From: an uncultured Erysipelotrichaceae bacterium
GTDB lineage: Bacteria > Bacillota_I > Bacilli_A > Erysipelotrichales > Erysipelotrichaceae
Assembly: GCA_934675465.1 (NCBI GenBank)
Contig: CAKUQM010000009.1
Span: 1 to 56,341 of the forward strand
Reading direction: 5' to 3'
DNA: 56,341 nt
Positions 25,279 to 33,856 of the stretch are shown piece by piece (within the stretch, counting starts at the first letter, position 1; each line of letters opens with the position of its first letter). The notes under the pieces were generated by a model. That model searched no databases, was not told where the DNA came from, and was given only the letters and a program-made list of their open reading frames with translations. Made by a program: the position numbers and the translations under genes.

Positions 25279-26202
25279 TTATCCTAATTTTGCAAGCTCT
25301 ACAGCGATATCACTCGCAACACTTGCGTTATTATAAGCTAATTGAAGATTACTAGCTAAAGAAGCACCATCAGTATAATCCTTGATATGAGCTAACAAGT
25401 ATGGTGTTGTTGCCTTACCATGAATATTATCATTCTTAGCACTTTCTAAGGCCTTATTGATAATCTTTTCCATTTCAATAGAATCCATACCATATTCCTC
25501 AGGAATTGGATTAGCGATTAAACCGCCACCCTTTAATCCTAAATCAAACTTAGTCTTGATAATTCTAGCAGCCTCAGCAGCATCATTCAACTTATAATCA
25601 ACCCCAAAGCCTGATTTACGGCAATAGAACGCAGGGAAATCTTCAGTCTTGTAGCCAAGTACTGGAACACCAAATGTTTCTAGATATTCCAAAGTCAAAC
25701 CAATATCAAGAATTGACTTACAACCAGCACATACTACAAATACAGGAGTATTAGCTAATTCTTGTAAGTCAGCAGAAATATCCATAGTAGTCTCAGCTCC
25801 ACGGTGAACACCACCAATGCCACCTGTCGCAAATACCTTAATACCTGCTAAAGAAGCAATCAACATAGTAGTAGCTACTGTTGTAGCACCTGTTTGATTA
25901 GTTGCTAAGTATACCGCAACATCTCTTCTAGAAACCTTACCAACATCCTTAGCCTTACACATAATTTCTAATTCTTCAGCATTTAAGCCAACCTTTAACT
26001 TACCACCAATAATTGCAGTAGTAGCAGGAATAGCGCCCTTACCACGAACAATTTCTTCCACCTTATGAGCGAACTCTAAATTCTCAGGATAAGGCATACC
26101 ATGAGATAAAATCGTACTCTCAAGGGCAACAACTGGTTTACCAGCATCAATAGCTTCTTGAATCTCCGGTGTAACACTCAAATAATTCTTTAAATTTTCC
26201 AT
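25279..26202 (-). CDS. psuG: Pseudouridine-5'-phosphate glycosidase
   Basis: Splits the C-C glycosidic bond of pseudouridine 5'-phosphate into uracil and ribose 5-phosphate. The 307 residues are full length. Diagnostic segments are VALESTILSHGMPYPEN near the N-terminus, GKVSRRDVAVYLA, FATGGIGGVHRGAE and FPAFYCRKSGF. It follows the kinase gene psuK by one base (stop-to-start), so both steps of pseudouridine breakdown are made together. The upstream nucleoside-type ABC importer genes point the same way and probably supply the substrate. Confidence 0.97.
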   Translation of the reverse strand: MENLKNYLSVTPEIQEAIDAGKPVVALESTILSHGMPYPENLEFAHKVEEIVRGKGAIPATTAIIGGKLKVGLNAEELEIMCKAKDVGKVSRRDVAVYLATNQTGATTVATTMLIASLAGIKVFATGGIGGVHRGAETTMDISADLQELANTPVFVVCAGCKSILDIGLTLEYLETFGVPVLGYKTEDFPAFYCRKSGFGVDYKLNDAAEAARIIKTKFDLGLKGGGLIANPIPEEYGMDSIEMEKIINKALESAKNDNIHGKATTPYLLAHIKDYTDGASLASNLQLAYNNASVASDIAVELAKLG

Positions 26203-26203
26203 T

Positions 26204-27133
26204 TTATTTTCTCTCCTTAATAATCTTCTTTAATAATTCAACTGATAATTCAGGATTAATTGTCTCTTCACAAGTAATCGCCGCAATACCAGCACCTAGC
26301 GCATAATCAATTGTATCATCCAAATTTTGACCTGTGACAAAACTATAAATAATAGCCGCAAAAAAACTATCTCCAGCACCAGAGGCATTAACCATCTTAT
26401 CTATTGGCTTAAAGGCTCTTGTATAGGTGTGATTTTCATCATCGTTATACATACAACCATCACCACCCAAAGATACATAAACCTTCTTAACACCACTATC
26501 TAATACCTTTTCATAAGCCAACAATAAATCAATATGATTATCAATCTTCATATCAGCTAAAACAGATAATTCACTTCTATTAGGCTTTATACAATAGATA
26601 CGATTAAGATAAGGTCTAATTTTCTTGGCATAAACATCAGATATTGGATCCACAAAAATAGGAATATCACCATAAGTATCAAACAAATAATCCAACACTT
26701 CATTATCTAAAGAAGGATCCAATATAATTGCACTAGCATTTTTAAATACAGTTTCATTCTTCTTAATATAATTCACGTCAATATGCTTCAAAATATTCAT
26801 ATCACACATCGCAAGATGCATATCATTATTATTATCCTGAACCTGCACAAACAAACCAGTATGGCCACCATTAATCACATCGATATTACTAGCATCAATC
26901 CCTGATTCTTTAATTCTTTCAATTAGATAATTACCGTAGATATCATCACCAACACAAGTTAAAAGCTTGGTATCTAAACCCAACTTATGAATATTCTCCA
27001 AAATATTACGAGTAACACCACCTGGTGTATAAGAAATGTCACTTGGATGATCAAAGTGTTCTTTAATCTCTATCTTTGACTTACAATAAATATCAACATT
27101 GGTAGCACCAATACCAACAACATACTTTTCCAT
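26204..27133 (-). CDS. psuK: Pseudouridine kinase (PfkB family)
   Basis: Phosphorylates pseudouridine before cleavage by PsuG. The 309 residues form a ribokinase-like fold with the N-terminal GATNVDIYCKS, SYTPGGVTRNI substrate loop and the catalytic NASGAGDSFFAAI near the C-terminus (about 250-262). The substrate is inferred mainly from the adjacent psuG. An AGAGG site lies 8 nt upstream. Transcription can begin at its own TGATATAAT box just behind the terminator of the transporter genes. Confidence 0.92.
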   Translation of the reverse strand: MEKYVVGIGATNVDIYCKSKIEIKEHFDHPSDISYTPGGVTRNILENIHKLGLDTKLLTCVGDDIYGNYLIERIKESGIDASNIDVINGGHTGLFVQVQDNNNDMHLAMCDMNILKHIDVNYIKKNETVFKNASAIILDPSLDNEVLDYLFDTYGDIPIFVDPISDVYAKKIRPYLNRIYCIKPNRSELSVLADMKIDNHIDLLLAYEKVLDSGVKKVYVSLGGDGCMYNDDENHTYTRAFKPIDKMVNASGAGDSFFAAIIYSFVTGQNLDDTIDYALGAGIAAITCEETINPELSVELLKKIIKERK

Positions 27134-27160
27134 TTAATCTACCTCTAGGAACTCTAAAAA

Positions 27161-27169
27161 ATTATATCA
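27161..27169 (-). promoter_or_regulatory. psuK extended -10 promoter
   Basis: TGATATAAT on the minus strand is a perfect extended -10 element. It abuts the T-tract of the transporter terminator. It gives a leader of about 20 nt with an AGAGGTAG ribosome binding site. Confidence 0.6.
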
Positions 27170-27195
27170 AAAAAACCACAACCGAAGTTGTAGTT
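27169..27195 (-). terminator. Terminator of the nucleoside ABC importer operon
   Basis: AACTACAAC-TTCG-GTTGTGGTT has a 9-bp stem with one G-U pair and a stable UUCG tetraloop, followed by a run of T on the minus strand. It starts 5 nt after the permease stop codon. Confidence 0.88.
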
Positions 27196-27200
27196 AATTT

Positions 27201-28166
27201 TTATCTTTGGCCCTTATCGTAAGGAATACCTTCAGCCTTAGGACATCCAGACTTATTTCTTGAAATAATCAAGACAATAATAACAATCACAAATGGAATA
27301 ATATTATAGAAATAAATATCTAAACCCAATGAATTCAAGAAAGAGATTTGACCTGCAAGAGGACCAATACACTTCAAGAAACCAAATAATAATGATCCAA
27401 AGAAGATACCGACTGGATTCCAGTTGCCAAAAATCATGATAGCCAAAGCCAAGAAACCCATACCACCAACAGAAGACTCAGCAGTACCAGCAGAAACAGT
27501 TGCGATATAAGCATAACCACCAATACCAGCTAAGAAACCAGAAATAGTAGTACCTAAGAAACGCATCTTATAAACATTAATGCCAACAGAATCAGCTGCC
27601 TGAGGATGTTCACCACAAGCTCTTAAATGAGTACCGGTCTTTGACTTATATAACCAGATTGACAAAACAACAAATAATCCAAAGATAATATAAGTTGAAA
27701 TATAAGCCTTATTACAGAAGATTTCATATAAAGGATTCATATCACCCTTATGTAAAATTACATAATTAGGCATTGGATTCATAACTAACTTCTCTTGATT
27801 AAAGAAAACAAGACAAACAGTTAAGAAGATAGCAGGAGCCAACATATTCAAGGCAGTACCCGCAATAGTTTGGTCAACCTTCAATTTAATTGCCGCAAAA
27901 GACAATAGTAATGAGAACAGCGCAGCTGCTACACCTGAAACCAATAAAGCTAAGACAAACATCAATTGTTGGTTATTGACAAAAGTACCAGCAACCTGCC
28001 ATGCATTGACACACAAAGCGCCAATGAAAGCGCCAAAAATCATTTCACCCTCTAAAGCCAAGTTAATAATACCTGATCTTTCAGAGAAACAACCAGCCAA
28101 CGCAACTATTAATAAAGGAGTTGCATAAATCATCGTCTTTTGAAGAATAAGAATAAGATTAGTCAT
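27201..28166 (-). CDS. Nucleoside ABC importer, permease subunit (NupQ/YufQ-like)
   Basis: Second permease of a nucleoside-type ABC importer, 321 residues, about nine membrane helices, BPD_transp_2 family. The N-terminal ATPLLIVALAGCFSERSGIINLALEGEM is characteristic of the YufQ side of these heterodimers, and AADSVGINVYKMRF contains the coupling loop. The start is 2 nt after the stop of the partner permease gene. Together with the next two genes and the lipoprotein it forms a full importer. Pseudouridine is a likely substrate because psuK and psuG follow directly, but guanosine or other nucleosides are possible. Confidence 0.92.
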   Translation of the reverse strand: MTNLILILQKTMIYATPLLIVALAGCFSERSGIINLALEGEMIFGAFIGALCVNAWQVAGTFVNNQQLMFVLALLVSGVAAALFSLLLSFAAIKLKVDQTIAGTALNMLAPAIFLTVCLVFFNQEKLVMNPMPNYVILHKGDMNPLYEIFCNKAYISTYIIFGLFVVLSIWLYKSKTGTHLRACGEHPQAADSVGINVYKMRFLGTTISGFLAGIGGYAYIATVSAGTAESSVGGMGFLALAIMIFGNWNPVGIFFGSLLFGFLKCIGPLAGQISFLNSLGLDIYFYNIIPFVIVIIVLIISRNKSGCPKAEGIPYDKGQR

Positions 28167-28168
28167 AC

Positions 28169-29356
28169 TTATTTGCCCTCCTTTTGATCAAGCATGCGCT
28201 TATCTTTACGTTTAGAAAGATTAGTAATAGCTTCCTTGATAATTCTTGTAAAACCAGCCATATAAATAATAACAGCTACAACAACATCAGCTACATATCT
28301 ATTAAAACCAACCTTAACCAAATAGTCACCACCAACATTTAGATATCTAATCAACAACGAAGAGAAGACAACGCCAATTGGATTACAGTTAGCTAAGAAA
28401 GCACTCGCAATACCATTAAAACCATAGGCTGGCAAACTAGAATATTGAGAAACATATTTATATTCAATACCAGGATTTAAGTAATATAGCGCAGCGCCCA
28501 TACCAGCTAGAGCACCAGCAATCATGATAGAAACAACAATATTACGCTTTTCATTTAAACCAGCATATCTAGATGCATCCTTATTAGCACCACAAGCCTT
28601 TAATTCATAACCAAATGTTGTCTTATTCATAATGATATAAATTACAATCGCAATGATAATCGCAATGATAATACCTCCATCAATCAAAGAACCAGGGAAA
28701 ATCTTATCTAATCCCATCTTAGGCGTATAGTTATCCAAGACCTTAGCTAAGAAACCACCCTTTGTGTTCTCTGTAGATTGAATAGCAACCGTATACTTAA
28801 ATATCCAAGAAGAAATATTAGCTGCAATCCAGTTTGTCATAATACAAATAATTACTTCATTTATATTAAAGAAAGCCTTGAGCAAACCTGGTATCATACC
28901 CCATAAAGCACCAAGTAAGGCACCAACAAGTACCGCTAAGAACCATACACCAATTCCTGCAGCCCTTGTAGTAGTTGGAATATATAAAGCTACAAGCAAG
29001 GCACCAATAGTACCCATGATATATTGACCAGGAGCACCGATATTAAACAAACCTGTCTTATAGGCAATAGATACAGACAAACCTGTAAAAATCAAAGGCA
29101 CTGCATAGAAAATCATATTACCAGTATTAGATAATACATACTTAGTAACACTAGAAGAGAATGGTCCTGAGAACATAATCTTCAAACCACCAAAGGCATC
29201 ACCAATTGAATTATTTTGACTCACCATAGTAATAATAACCATGGCAATAAAACCAACCAATAAACCAATTAAAATTGAAACGATAGAAGATAATAATGAC
29301 TTAAATCCATCGCTTTTAATAAGAGAAACAAATTTAGATTCCTTTTTTGTCGTCAT
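28169..29356 (-). CDS. Nucleoside ABC importer, permease subunit (NupP/YufP-like)
   Basis: First permease of the importer, 395 residues. A cytoplasmic N-terminal tail is followed by about ten membrane helices; family features are FNIGAPGQYIMGTIGA, FNINEVIICIMTNWIAANIS and KACGANKDASRYAGLNEKRN, the ATPase-coupling loop. The basic C-terminal tail SKRKDKRMLDQKEGK is cytoplasmic. Its start codon overlaps the end of the ATPase gene by one base. Confidence 0.92.
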   Translation of the reverse strand: MTTKKESKFVSLIKSDGFKSLLSSIVSILIGLLVGFIAMVIITMVSQNNSIGDAFGGLKIMFSGPFSSSVTKYVLSNTGNMIFYAVPLIFTGLSVSIAYKTGLFNIGAPGQYIMGTIGALLVALYIPTTTRAAGIGVWFLAVLVGALLGALWGMIPGLLKAFFNINEVIICIMTNWIAANISSWIFKYTVAIQSTENTKGGFLAKVLDNYTPKMGLDKIFPGSLIDGGIIIAIIIAIVIYIIMNKTTFGYELKACGANKDASRYAGLNEKRNIVVSIMIAGALAGMGAALYYLNPGIEYKYVSQYSSLPAYGFNGIASAFLANCNPIGVVFSSLLIRYLNVGGDYLVKVGFNRYVADVVVAVIIYMAGFTRIIKEAITNLSKRKDKRMLDQKEGK

Positions 29357-30900
29357 TATTCACCCTCCTTAGCTACATTATCCTTTTTAGCACCAGACAT
29401 ATACAAACCTAGTTCTTGAACAGTAATCTTCTTAGGATCAAATTCACCAACAATCTCACCCTCATACATTACATAAATTCTATCAGACAAGTTCATAACC
29501 TCATCTAATTCAAGAGAAACTAGAAGTACGGCATCACCATTATCACGATTCTTAACAATCTTTGAATGGATATCTTCAATAGCACCAACATCCAAGCCTC
29601 TTGTAGGCTGTACCGCAATCAACAATTTATGATTACGATCCATCTCTCTAGCGCAAATTGCCTTTTGTTGGTTACCACCAGACATTGAACGAGTAATCGT
29701 AATTGGACCCTGACCACTTCTTACATCGTATTCCTCAATAAGCTTATCAGCATATTCTCTTACCTTATCAAATCTAATGAAACCATTCTTTTCAAATTCA
29801 GGTTCAAAATATCTTTGAAGAACCATATTTTGTTCAAGATTATAATCAAGAACCAAACCATGTTTATGTCTATCTTCTGGAATATGAGAAATACCATGAG
29901 TGTTCTTATAACGAATTGTCTTATGAGTGATATCTTCACCCTCAAAAACAATCTTACCTGACTCAATTTTATCTAAACCAGTAAGGGCATGGATGAATTC
30001 AGTTTGGCCATTACCATCAATACCAGCAATACAAACTATTTCACCCTCTCTTACATAAATAGAAGCACCATTAACGGCATTCTTTTTATGAGTATGAGAC
30101 TTAACAACCAAATCATCAACCTCTAATACCGTCTTACCAGGCTTTGCCTCTTTTTTATCAACCGCAAAATTAACATGACGGCCAACCATCATACTAGACA
30201 ATTCTTCCTTAGTAGTATCCTTAATATCAACAGTACCAATACACTTACCTTTTCTAAGAACGGTACAGCGATCAGAAACAGCCATAATTTCATTTAATTT
30301 ATGAGATATAAAAAGAATTGACTTTCCTTCCTTTTTAAGATTAAGCATAATCTGCATTAATTCATCAATTTCCTGAGGTGTTAATACAGCAGTAGGCTCA
30401 TCAAAAATCAAAATTTCATTATCACGATATAACATCTTAAGAATCTCTGTTCTTTGTTGCATACCAACCGTGATATCAGACACCTTAGCATCTACATCTA
30501 CATGTAAGCCATAAGTCTCTGACAACTTCAAAACCTTTTCTCTTGCCTTCTTCTTTTGAACAAAGCCTAAAGAAGAATCCTCATCTCCTAAAATAATATT
30601 ATCAAGTACAGTAAAGCATTCAACAAGTTTAAAATGCTGATGCACCATACCAATACCTAAAGATGTCGCAACATTTGGGTCGGTAATTTTTACAGGCTTG
30701 CCATTATATAAAATCTCACCCTCTTCAGGCTGATATAAGCCAAACAACACGGACATTAAAGTTGACTTACCAGCACCATTTTCACCAAGTAAAGCGTGAA
30801 TCTCACCTTTTCTAAGACCAAGAGTTATATCATCATTGGCAATTATACCTGGGAAGACTTTTGTGATATGACACATTTCAATTACGCAGTTATCTTCCAT
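29356..30900 (-). CDS. Nucleoside ABC importer, tandem ATPase subunit (NupO/YufO-like)
   Basis: Energises nucleoside uptake. The 514 residues form two ATPase domains. The first has GENGAGKST near residue 42, signature ITVGMQQR and Walker B ILIFDEPTAVLTP. The second has the altered Walker A GIDGNGQTE, signature RSMSGGNQQKA and IAVQPTRGLDVGA, in which the usual Walker B LLDEP is replaced, a known feature of this family. The gene lies 75 nt after the lipoprotein gene, with a strong hairpin in the gap. Confidence 0.94.
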   Translation of the reverse strand: MEDNCVIEMCHITKVFPGIIANDDITLGLRKGEIHALLGENGAGKSTLMSVLFGLYQPEEGEILYNGKPVKITDPNVATSLGIGMVHQHFKLVECFTVLDNIILGDEDSSLGFVQKKKAREKVLKLSETYGLHVDVDAKVSDITVGMQQRTEILKMLYRDNEILIFDEPTAVLTPQEIDELMQIMLNLKKEGKSILFISHKLNEIMAVSDRCTVLRKGKCIGTVDIKDTTKEELSSMMVGRHVNFAVDKKEAKPGKTVLEVDDLVVKSHTHKKNAVNGASIYVREGEIVCIAGIDGNGQTEFIHALTGLDKIESGKIVFEGEDITHKTIRYKNTHGISHIPEDRHKHGLVLDYNLEQNMVLQRYFEPEFEKNGFIRFDKVREYADKLIEEYDVRSGQGPITITRSMSGGNQQKAICAREMDRNHKLLIAVQPTRGLDVGAIEDIHSKIVKNRDNGDAVLLVSLELDEVMNLSDRIYVMYEGEIVGEFDPKKITVQELGLYMSGAKKDNVAKEGE

Positions 30901-30929
30901 AAAATTATCTCCTTTTTATATCTAATAAA

Positions 30930-30956
30930 AGAAGACACCCTAAAAGGGTGCCTTCT
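30930..30956 (-). terminator. Intercistronic hairpin between the lipoprotein and ATPase genes
   Basis: A 12-bp stem with one G-U pair and a 3-nt loop is formed by AGAAGGCACCCT / AGGGTGTCTTCT on the minus strand, followed by TTTATTAG. It occupies the same place as the mglB-mglA hairpin and probably reduces expression of the downstream genes relative to the binding protein. Confidence 0.7.
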
Positions 30957-30975
30957 ATACAATCAAAACCCTAAA

Positions 30976-32109
30976 TTAATATTCAAGAGTTAAAGTAACA
31001 TTTGGACAGTTAGCCTTTAGACCATCCCAAGCAGCAGCAGTACTTAAATCAGCACAATCAGAATCAATCTTGATTGAACCATCAGCTACCTTAGCAAATA
31101 CTTCATGGTATTGATCAACTGTAAAGCTATTGAATCTCCAAGAACCTTCAGCAGTAGGTAAACCTGTAGCTTCATCACCAACACCTAAGTTAGATAATTG
31201 ATCAGCTAATTCAGCATCCCACTTACCTTCTAACCACTTAGTTAAAGTTAAATCAACAGAACCAGATAAGTTCTTGAAAGCAGAAGTGATAACTCTATCA
31301 GACTCAGCAGATTGGTCAGTATCAACACCAATAATCTTACCGTTTTCAGTTTCAGCAGCAGCAGCCTTTACAGATTGAAGCATAGAACCACCACAAGCGA
31401 ATACTACTTCAGTACCATTTGTGTACCAACCAGAAATTTGAGTTTGTAATTCTGTAGAAGCAGAGAATGAACCACCATATAAGAATGAGATTGTAGCTTC
31501 AACAGTTGTATCTAATTCAGCAGCAGCAGCTTGCATACCTTGAACATAACCATAAGCGAATCTGTTACAAGCAGCATTTGTACCAGCACCACCGAAAGTA
31601 CCACCAAGCTTAGTATAACCATCCATTACAGCAGCATAACCAGCGAAGAAACCAGATTCTTCTTCATGGTAAGAAATAGCTGTAACATTATCTAAGCCTA
31701 GAGCCCAACCATCAACGAATACGAACTTAACTTCAGGATTTTCCTTAGCAACAGTTTCAAGAGCAGCAGCTTGTAAGAAACCTGGAGTAACAACGATTTC
31801 AGCGCCACCTTCAACAGCTTGTCTCATAGCAGCGATTCTATCATCATCAGTTGCATCAGAACCATTAGCTGGTTGATAGTACTTGTAAGATAAACCATTC
31901 TTTTCAGCGAAAGCAACAGCACCTTCATAAGTACCTTGGTTAAAACCACCATCGTTTAATTGACCAACGTCTGTAACAACAGCAACTTTGTAGCCATCTT
32001 CTGTACCAGTAGTACCGCCGTTGTTGTCGTCTTCATTATTTGAACAACCAACTAGAGCGAATACCATGAAGAAAGCTAATAATACAGATAGTAACTTTTT
32101 CATTTTCAT
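30976..32109 (-). CDS. BmpA/Med-type nucleoside-binding lipoprotein
   Basis: Extracellular substrate-binding protein of the nucleoside importer, 377 residues. A lipoprotein signal peptide ends in lipobox LVGC with Cys22. The BMP family core is clear: VAVVTDVGQLNDGGFNQGTYEGA, the VTPGFLQAAALE segment and the KIIGVDTDQSAES ribose-binding region. Start 32109 (MKMKK) lies only 4 nt from AAAGG, so the second Met at 32103 may be the real start; this does not affect the mature protein. A TAAAAT -10 box at 32153-32158 gives a leader of about 45 nt. Confidence 0.92.
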   Translation of the reverse strand: MKMKKLLSVLLAFFMVFALVGCSNNEDDNNGGTTGTEDGYKVAVVTDVGQLNDGGFNQGTYEGAVAFAEKNGLSYKYYQPANGSDATDDDRIAAMRQAVEGGAEIVVTPGFLQAAALETVAKENPEVKFVFVDGWALGLDNVTAISYHEEESGFFAGYAAVMDGYTKLGGTFGGAGTNAACNRFAYGYVQGMQAAAAELDTTVEATISFLYGGSFSASTELQTQISGWYTNGTEVVFACGGSMLQSVKAAAAETENGKIIGVDTDQSAESDRVITSAFKNLSGSVDLTLTKWLEGKWDAELADQLSNLGVGDEATGLPTAEGSWRFNSFTVDQYHEVFAKVADGSIKIDSDCADLSTAAAWDGLKANCPNVTLTLEY

Positions 32110-32244
32110 TTATCCTTTCATAAAATTACTAGGGGTGTAACCCTTTACATTGATTTTATCACAAAAGATTAATATCTTAAATTGATTGATTAAGTTAATA
32201 TTTTGTTTTTATTCAAAGATGTGTATAATACTTATGTTCTACAT

Positions 32245-32309
32245 ATCGTATATACTTTCAAATTGGTGAAAGCGTTTCTACTCCGTGACCTTAATCATGG
32301 GACTACGAT
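32245..32309 (+). ncRNA. Purine riboswitch aptamer, guanine class
   Basis: P1 is ATCGTA (32245-32250) pairing with TACGAT (32304-32309). P2 is CTTTC/GAAAG with a loop containing GG, and P3 is CCGTGA/TCATGG with a loop starting CC; these are the two loop-loop G-C contacts. The junction J2/3 GTTTCTAC and J3/1 GACTAC are the conserved core. The pyrimidine that pairs with the ligand (position 74 of the xpt numbering) is C, predicting guanine or hypoxanthine rather than adenine. It lies upstream of an NCS2 purine permease gene and is followed by a terminator. Confidence 0.9.
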
Positions 32310-32321
32310 CTCTTTTATCGG

Positions 32322-32346
32322 TTGCTTAGTTATAAGCAATTTTTTT
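32322..32346 (+). terminator. Riboswitch-controlled terminator before the purine permease
   Basis: TTGCTTA-GTTA-TAAGCAA is followed by seven T. It lies 12 nt after the riboswitch P1 and 41 nt before the permease start, so ligand binding would favour termination (an OFF switch). The ATCGG before the stem can pair with the P1 3' strand CGAT, a possible antiterminator. Confidence 0.85.
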
Positions 32347-32387
32347 GATTTTATGAATGTAGAAAGAAAATTTTTAAGGGGGGACTT

Positions 32388-33818
32388 ATGTTAGAGAAAA
32401 TTTTCAAGTTGAAGGAAAACGGTACTGACGTAAAAACTGAAGTCATTGCTGGCTTAACGACATTCATGACAATGGCATACATCATTGCCTTAAACCCTAA
32501 TCTATTAACAGGATTTACCGCAAATGGTGGCCAAGAATTATGGAATGCTGTTTTCTTAGCAACATGTATCGCTAGTGCTTTCGGTACTATCTTAATGGCA
32601 TTTATCGCAAACAAGCCATTCGCAATGTCAGCAGGTATGGGACTTAACTCTTTCTTCGCAGTAGTAGTTGCTAATATCGCAACAATTGCTGGTGTATCTT
32701 ATTTAGAAGGTTTCAGAGCAGGTCTATGTATCATCTTAATCGAAGGTATTGTATTCATTATCTTATCTGCACTAAACGTAAGAGAAAAGATTGTACAAGC
32801 TATTCCACTAGGAGTTAGACTTGGTATTTCTCCTGCAATTGGTCTAATGCTTCTAAACATTGGCTTTGGATCAAACGCTGGTGTATATTCTGAAAAAGGT
32901 GGCCCATTCTATGCAATGGCAAACTTCTTTGGTTCTTTAACTGCCTCATACGCAAAAGAAACTATGGGAAGCGGTTATCCAGTAATGGTACTTACAGTAA
33001 TCACAATGTTTGTAGGTCTATTCACAATCGTAGCTTTAGACCACAAGAAAGTTAAAGGTTCTGTATTATATGGTATCCTAACAGGTTCTGTAATCTATTG
33101 GGCTGGTGAATACTTTGTACTTCACATCAACCCATTCGCATCTCTTGCAACTGCAAGCTGGTTACCTCCATTCAAGGATATGGCTGCATTAACATTATTC
33201 AAGTTTGACTTTAACGTTTTAAAATCACTTGGTATGTTCACAGTTGTAACTCTTGTATTAACATTCTGCATTATCGATATGTTTGATACAATCGGTACTC
33301 TTGTAGGTACTGCAAGCCGTGCAAACATGTTAGATGAAAATGGTAATATGCCAAACATGAAAGAAGCATTAATATCAGATGCTTGTGGTACAGTATGTGG
33401 TGCCCTAACAGGTACAAGTACAATCACAACATTCGTTGAATCTGCATCAGGTGTTGAAGCAGGTGGTAGAACTGGTCTTACATCTCTTGTAACTGGTCTT
33501 ATCTTCCTTGCTTGTATGTTTATCTCACCTATCGCTGCAATCATTCCAGCAGCTGCAACATCAAGTGCTCTAATCTATGTAGGTATCTTAATGTTACAAG
33601 GATTAAAGAACATCGACTTTGACGATATCTCAGTATGTGTACCAGTATTCATTATGCTAGTAGCTATGCCAATCTCTGGTTCAATCGGACATGGTATTGG
33701 TTTAGGTCTAATCGCATATACAATCATTAAATTTATTACAGGAAAAGCTAAAGAAGTATCTCCACTAACATTAGTATTATCAATTCTATTCTTAGTTAAA
33801 TTCTTCTTTGCATTCTAA
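32388..33818 (+). CDS. NCS2-family purine permease (AzgA/PbuG-like)
   Basis: Proton-driven uptake of guanine, hypoxanthine or adenine across the membrane. The 476 residues have about 12-14 helices. The N-terminus FKLKENGTDVKTEVIAGLTTFMTMAYIIALNP, the helix-8 to 10 motifs MFDTIGTLVGTASRANM and GTSTITTFVESASGVEAGGRTGLTSL, and NKPFAMSAGMGLNSFFA are diagnostic of the AzgA subgroup. A strong AAGGGGGG ribosome binding site precedes the ATG. The guanine riboswitch upstream supports a guanine/hypoxanthine substrate. Confidence 0.95.
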   Translation: MLEKIFKLKENGTDVKTEVIAGLTTFMTMAYIIALNPNLLTGFTANGGQELWNAVFLATCIASAFGTILMAFIANKPFAMSAGMGLNSFFAVVVANIATIAGVSYLEGFRAGLCIILIEGIVFIILSALNVREKIVQAIPLGVRLGISPAIGLMLLNIGFGSNAGVYSEKGGPFYAMANFFGSLTASYAKETMGSGYPVMVLTVITMFVGLFTIVALDHKKVKGSVLYGILTGSVIYWAGEYFVLHINPFASLATASWLPPFKDMAALTLFKFDFNVLKSLGMFTVVTLVLTFCIIDMFDTIGTLVGTASRANMLDENGNMPNMKEALISDACGTVCGALTGTSTITTFVESASGVEAGGRTGLTSLVTGLIFLACMFISPIAAIIPAAATSSALIYVGILMLQGLKNIDFDDISVCVPVFIMLVAMPISGSIGHGIGLGLIAYTIIKFITGKAKEVSPLTLVLSILFLVKFFFAF

Positions 33819-33824
33819 TTGTTA

Positions 33825-33856
33825 AAGAAAACGAGGTACAACTACCTCGTTTTCTT
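33825..33856 (+). terminator. Bidirectional terminator between the purine permease and glycosyltransferase genes
   Basis: AAGAAAACGAGGTA-CAAC-TACCTCGTTTTCTT has a 14-bp perfect stem that starts with A and ends with T on both strands. It serves convergent genes, and its right arm covers the last codons and stop of the glycosyltransferase gene (33842). Confidence 0.85.

Noticed and set aside
29760..29966. Small minus-strand frame of 68 codons within the importer ATPase gene
   Set aside because: Out-of-frame shadow of the NupO-like gene, with no ribosome binding site or domain.
32266..32279. cre-like sequence TGAAAGCGTTTCTA
   Set aside because: It is formed by the riboswitch P2 stem and the conserved GTTTCTAC junction, so the match to the cre consensus is explained by RNA structure.
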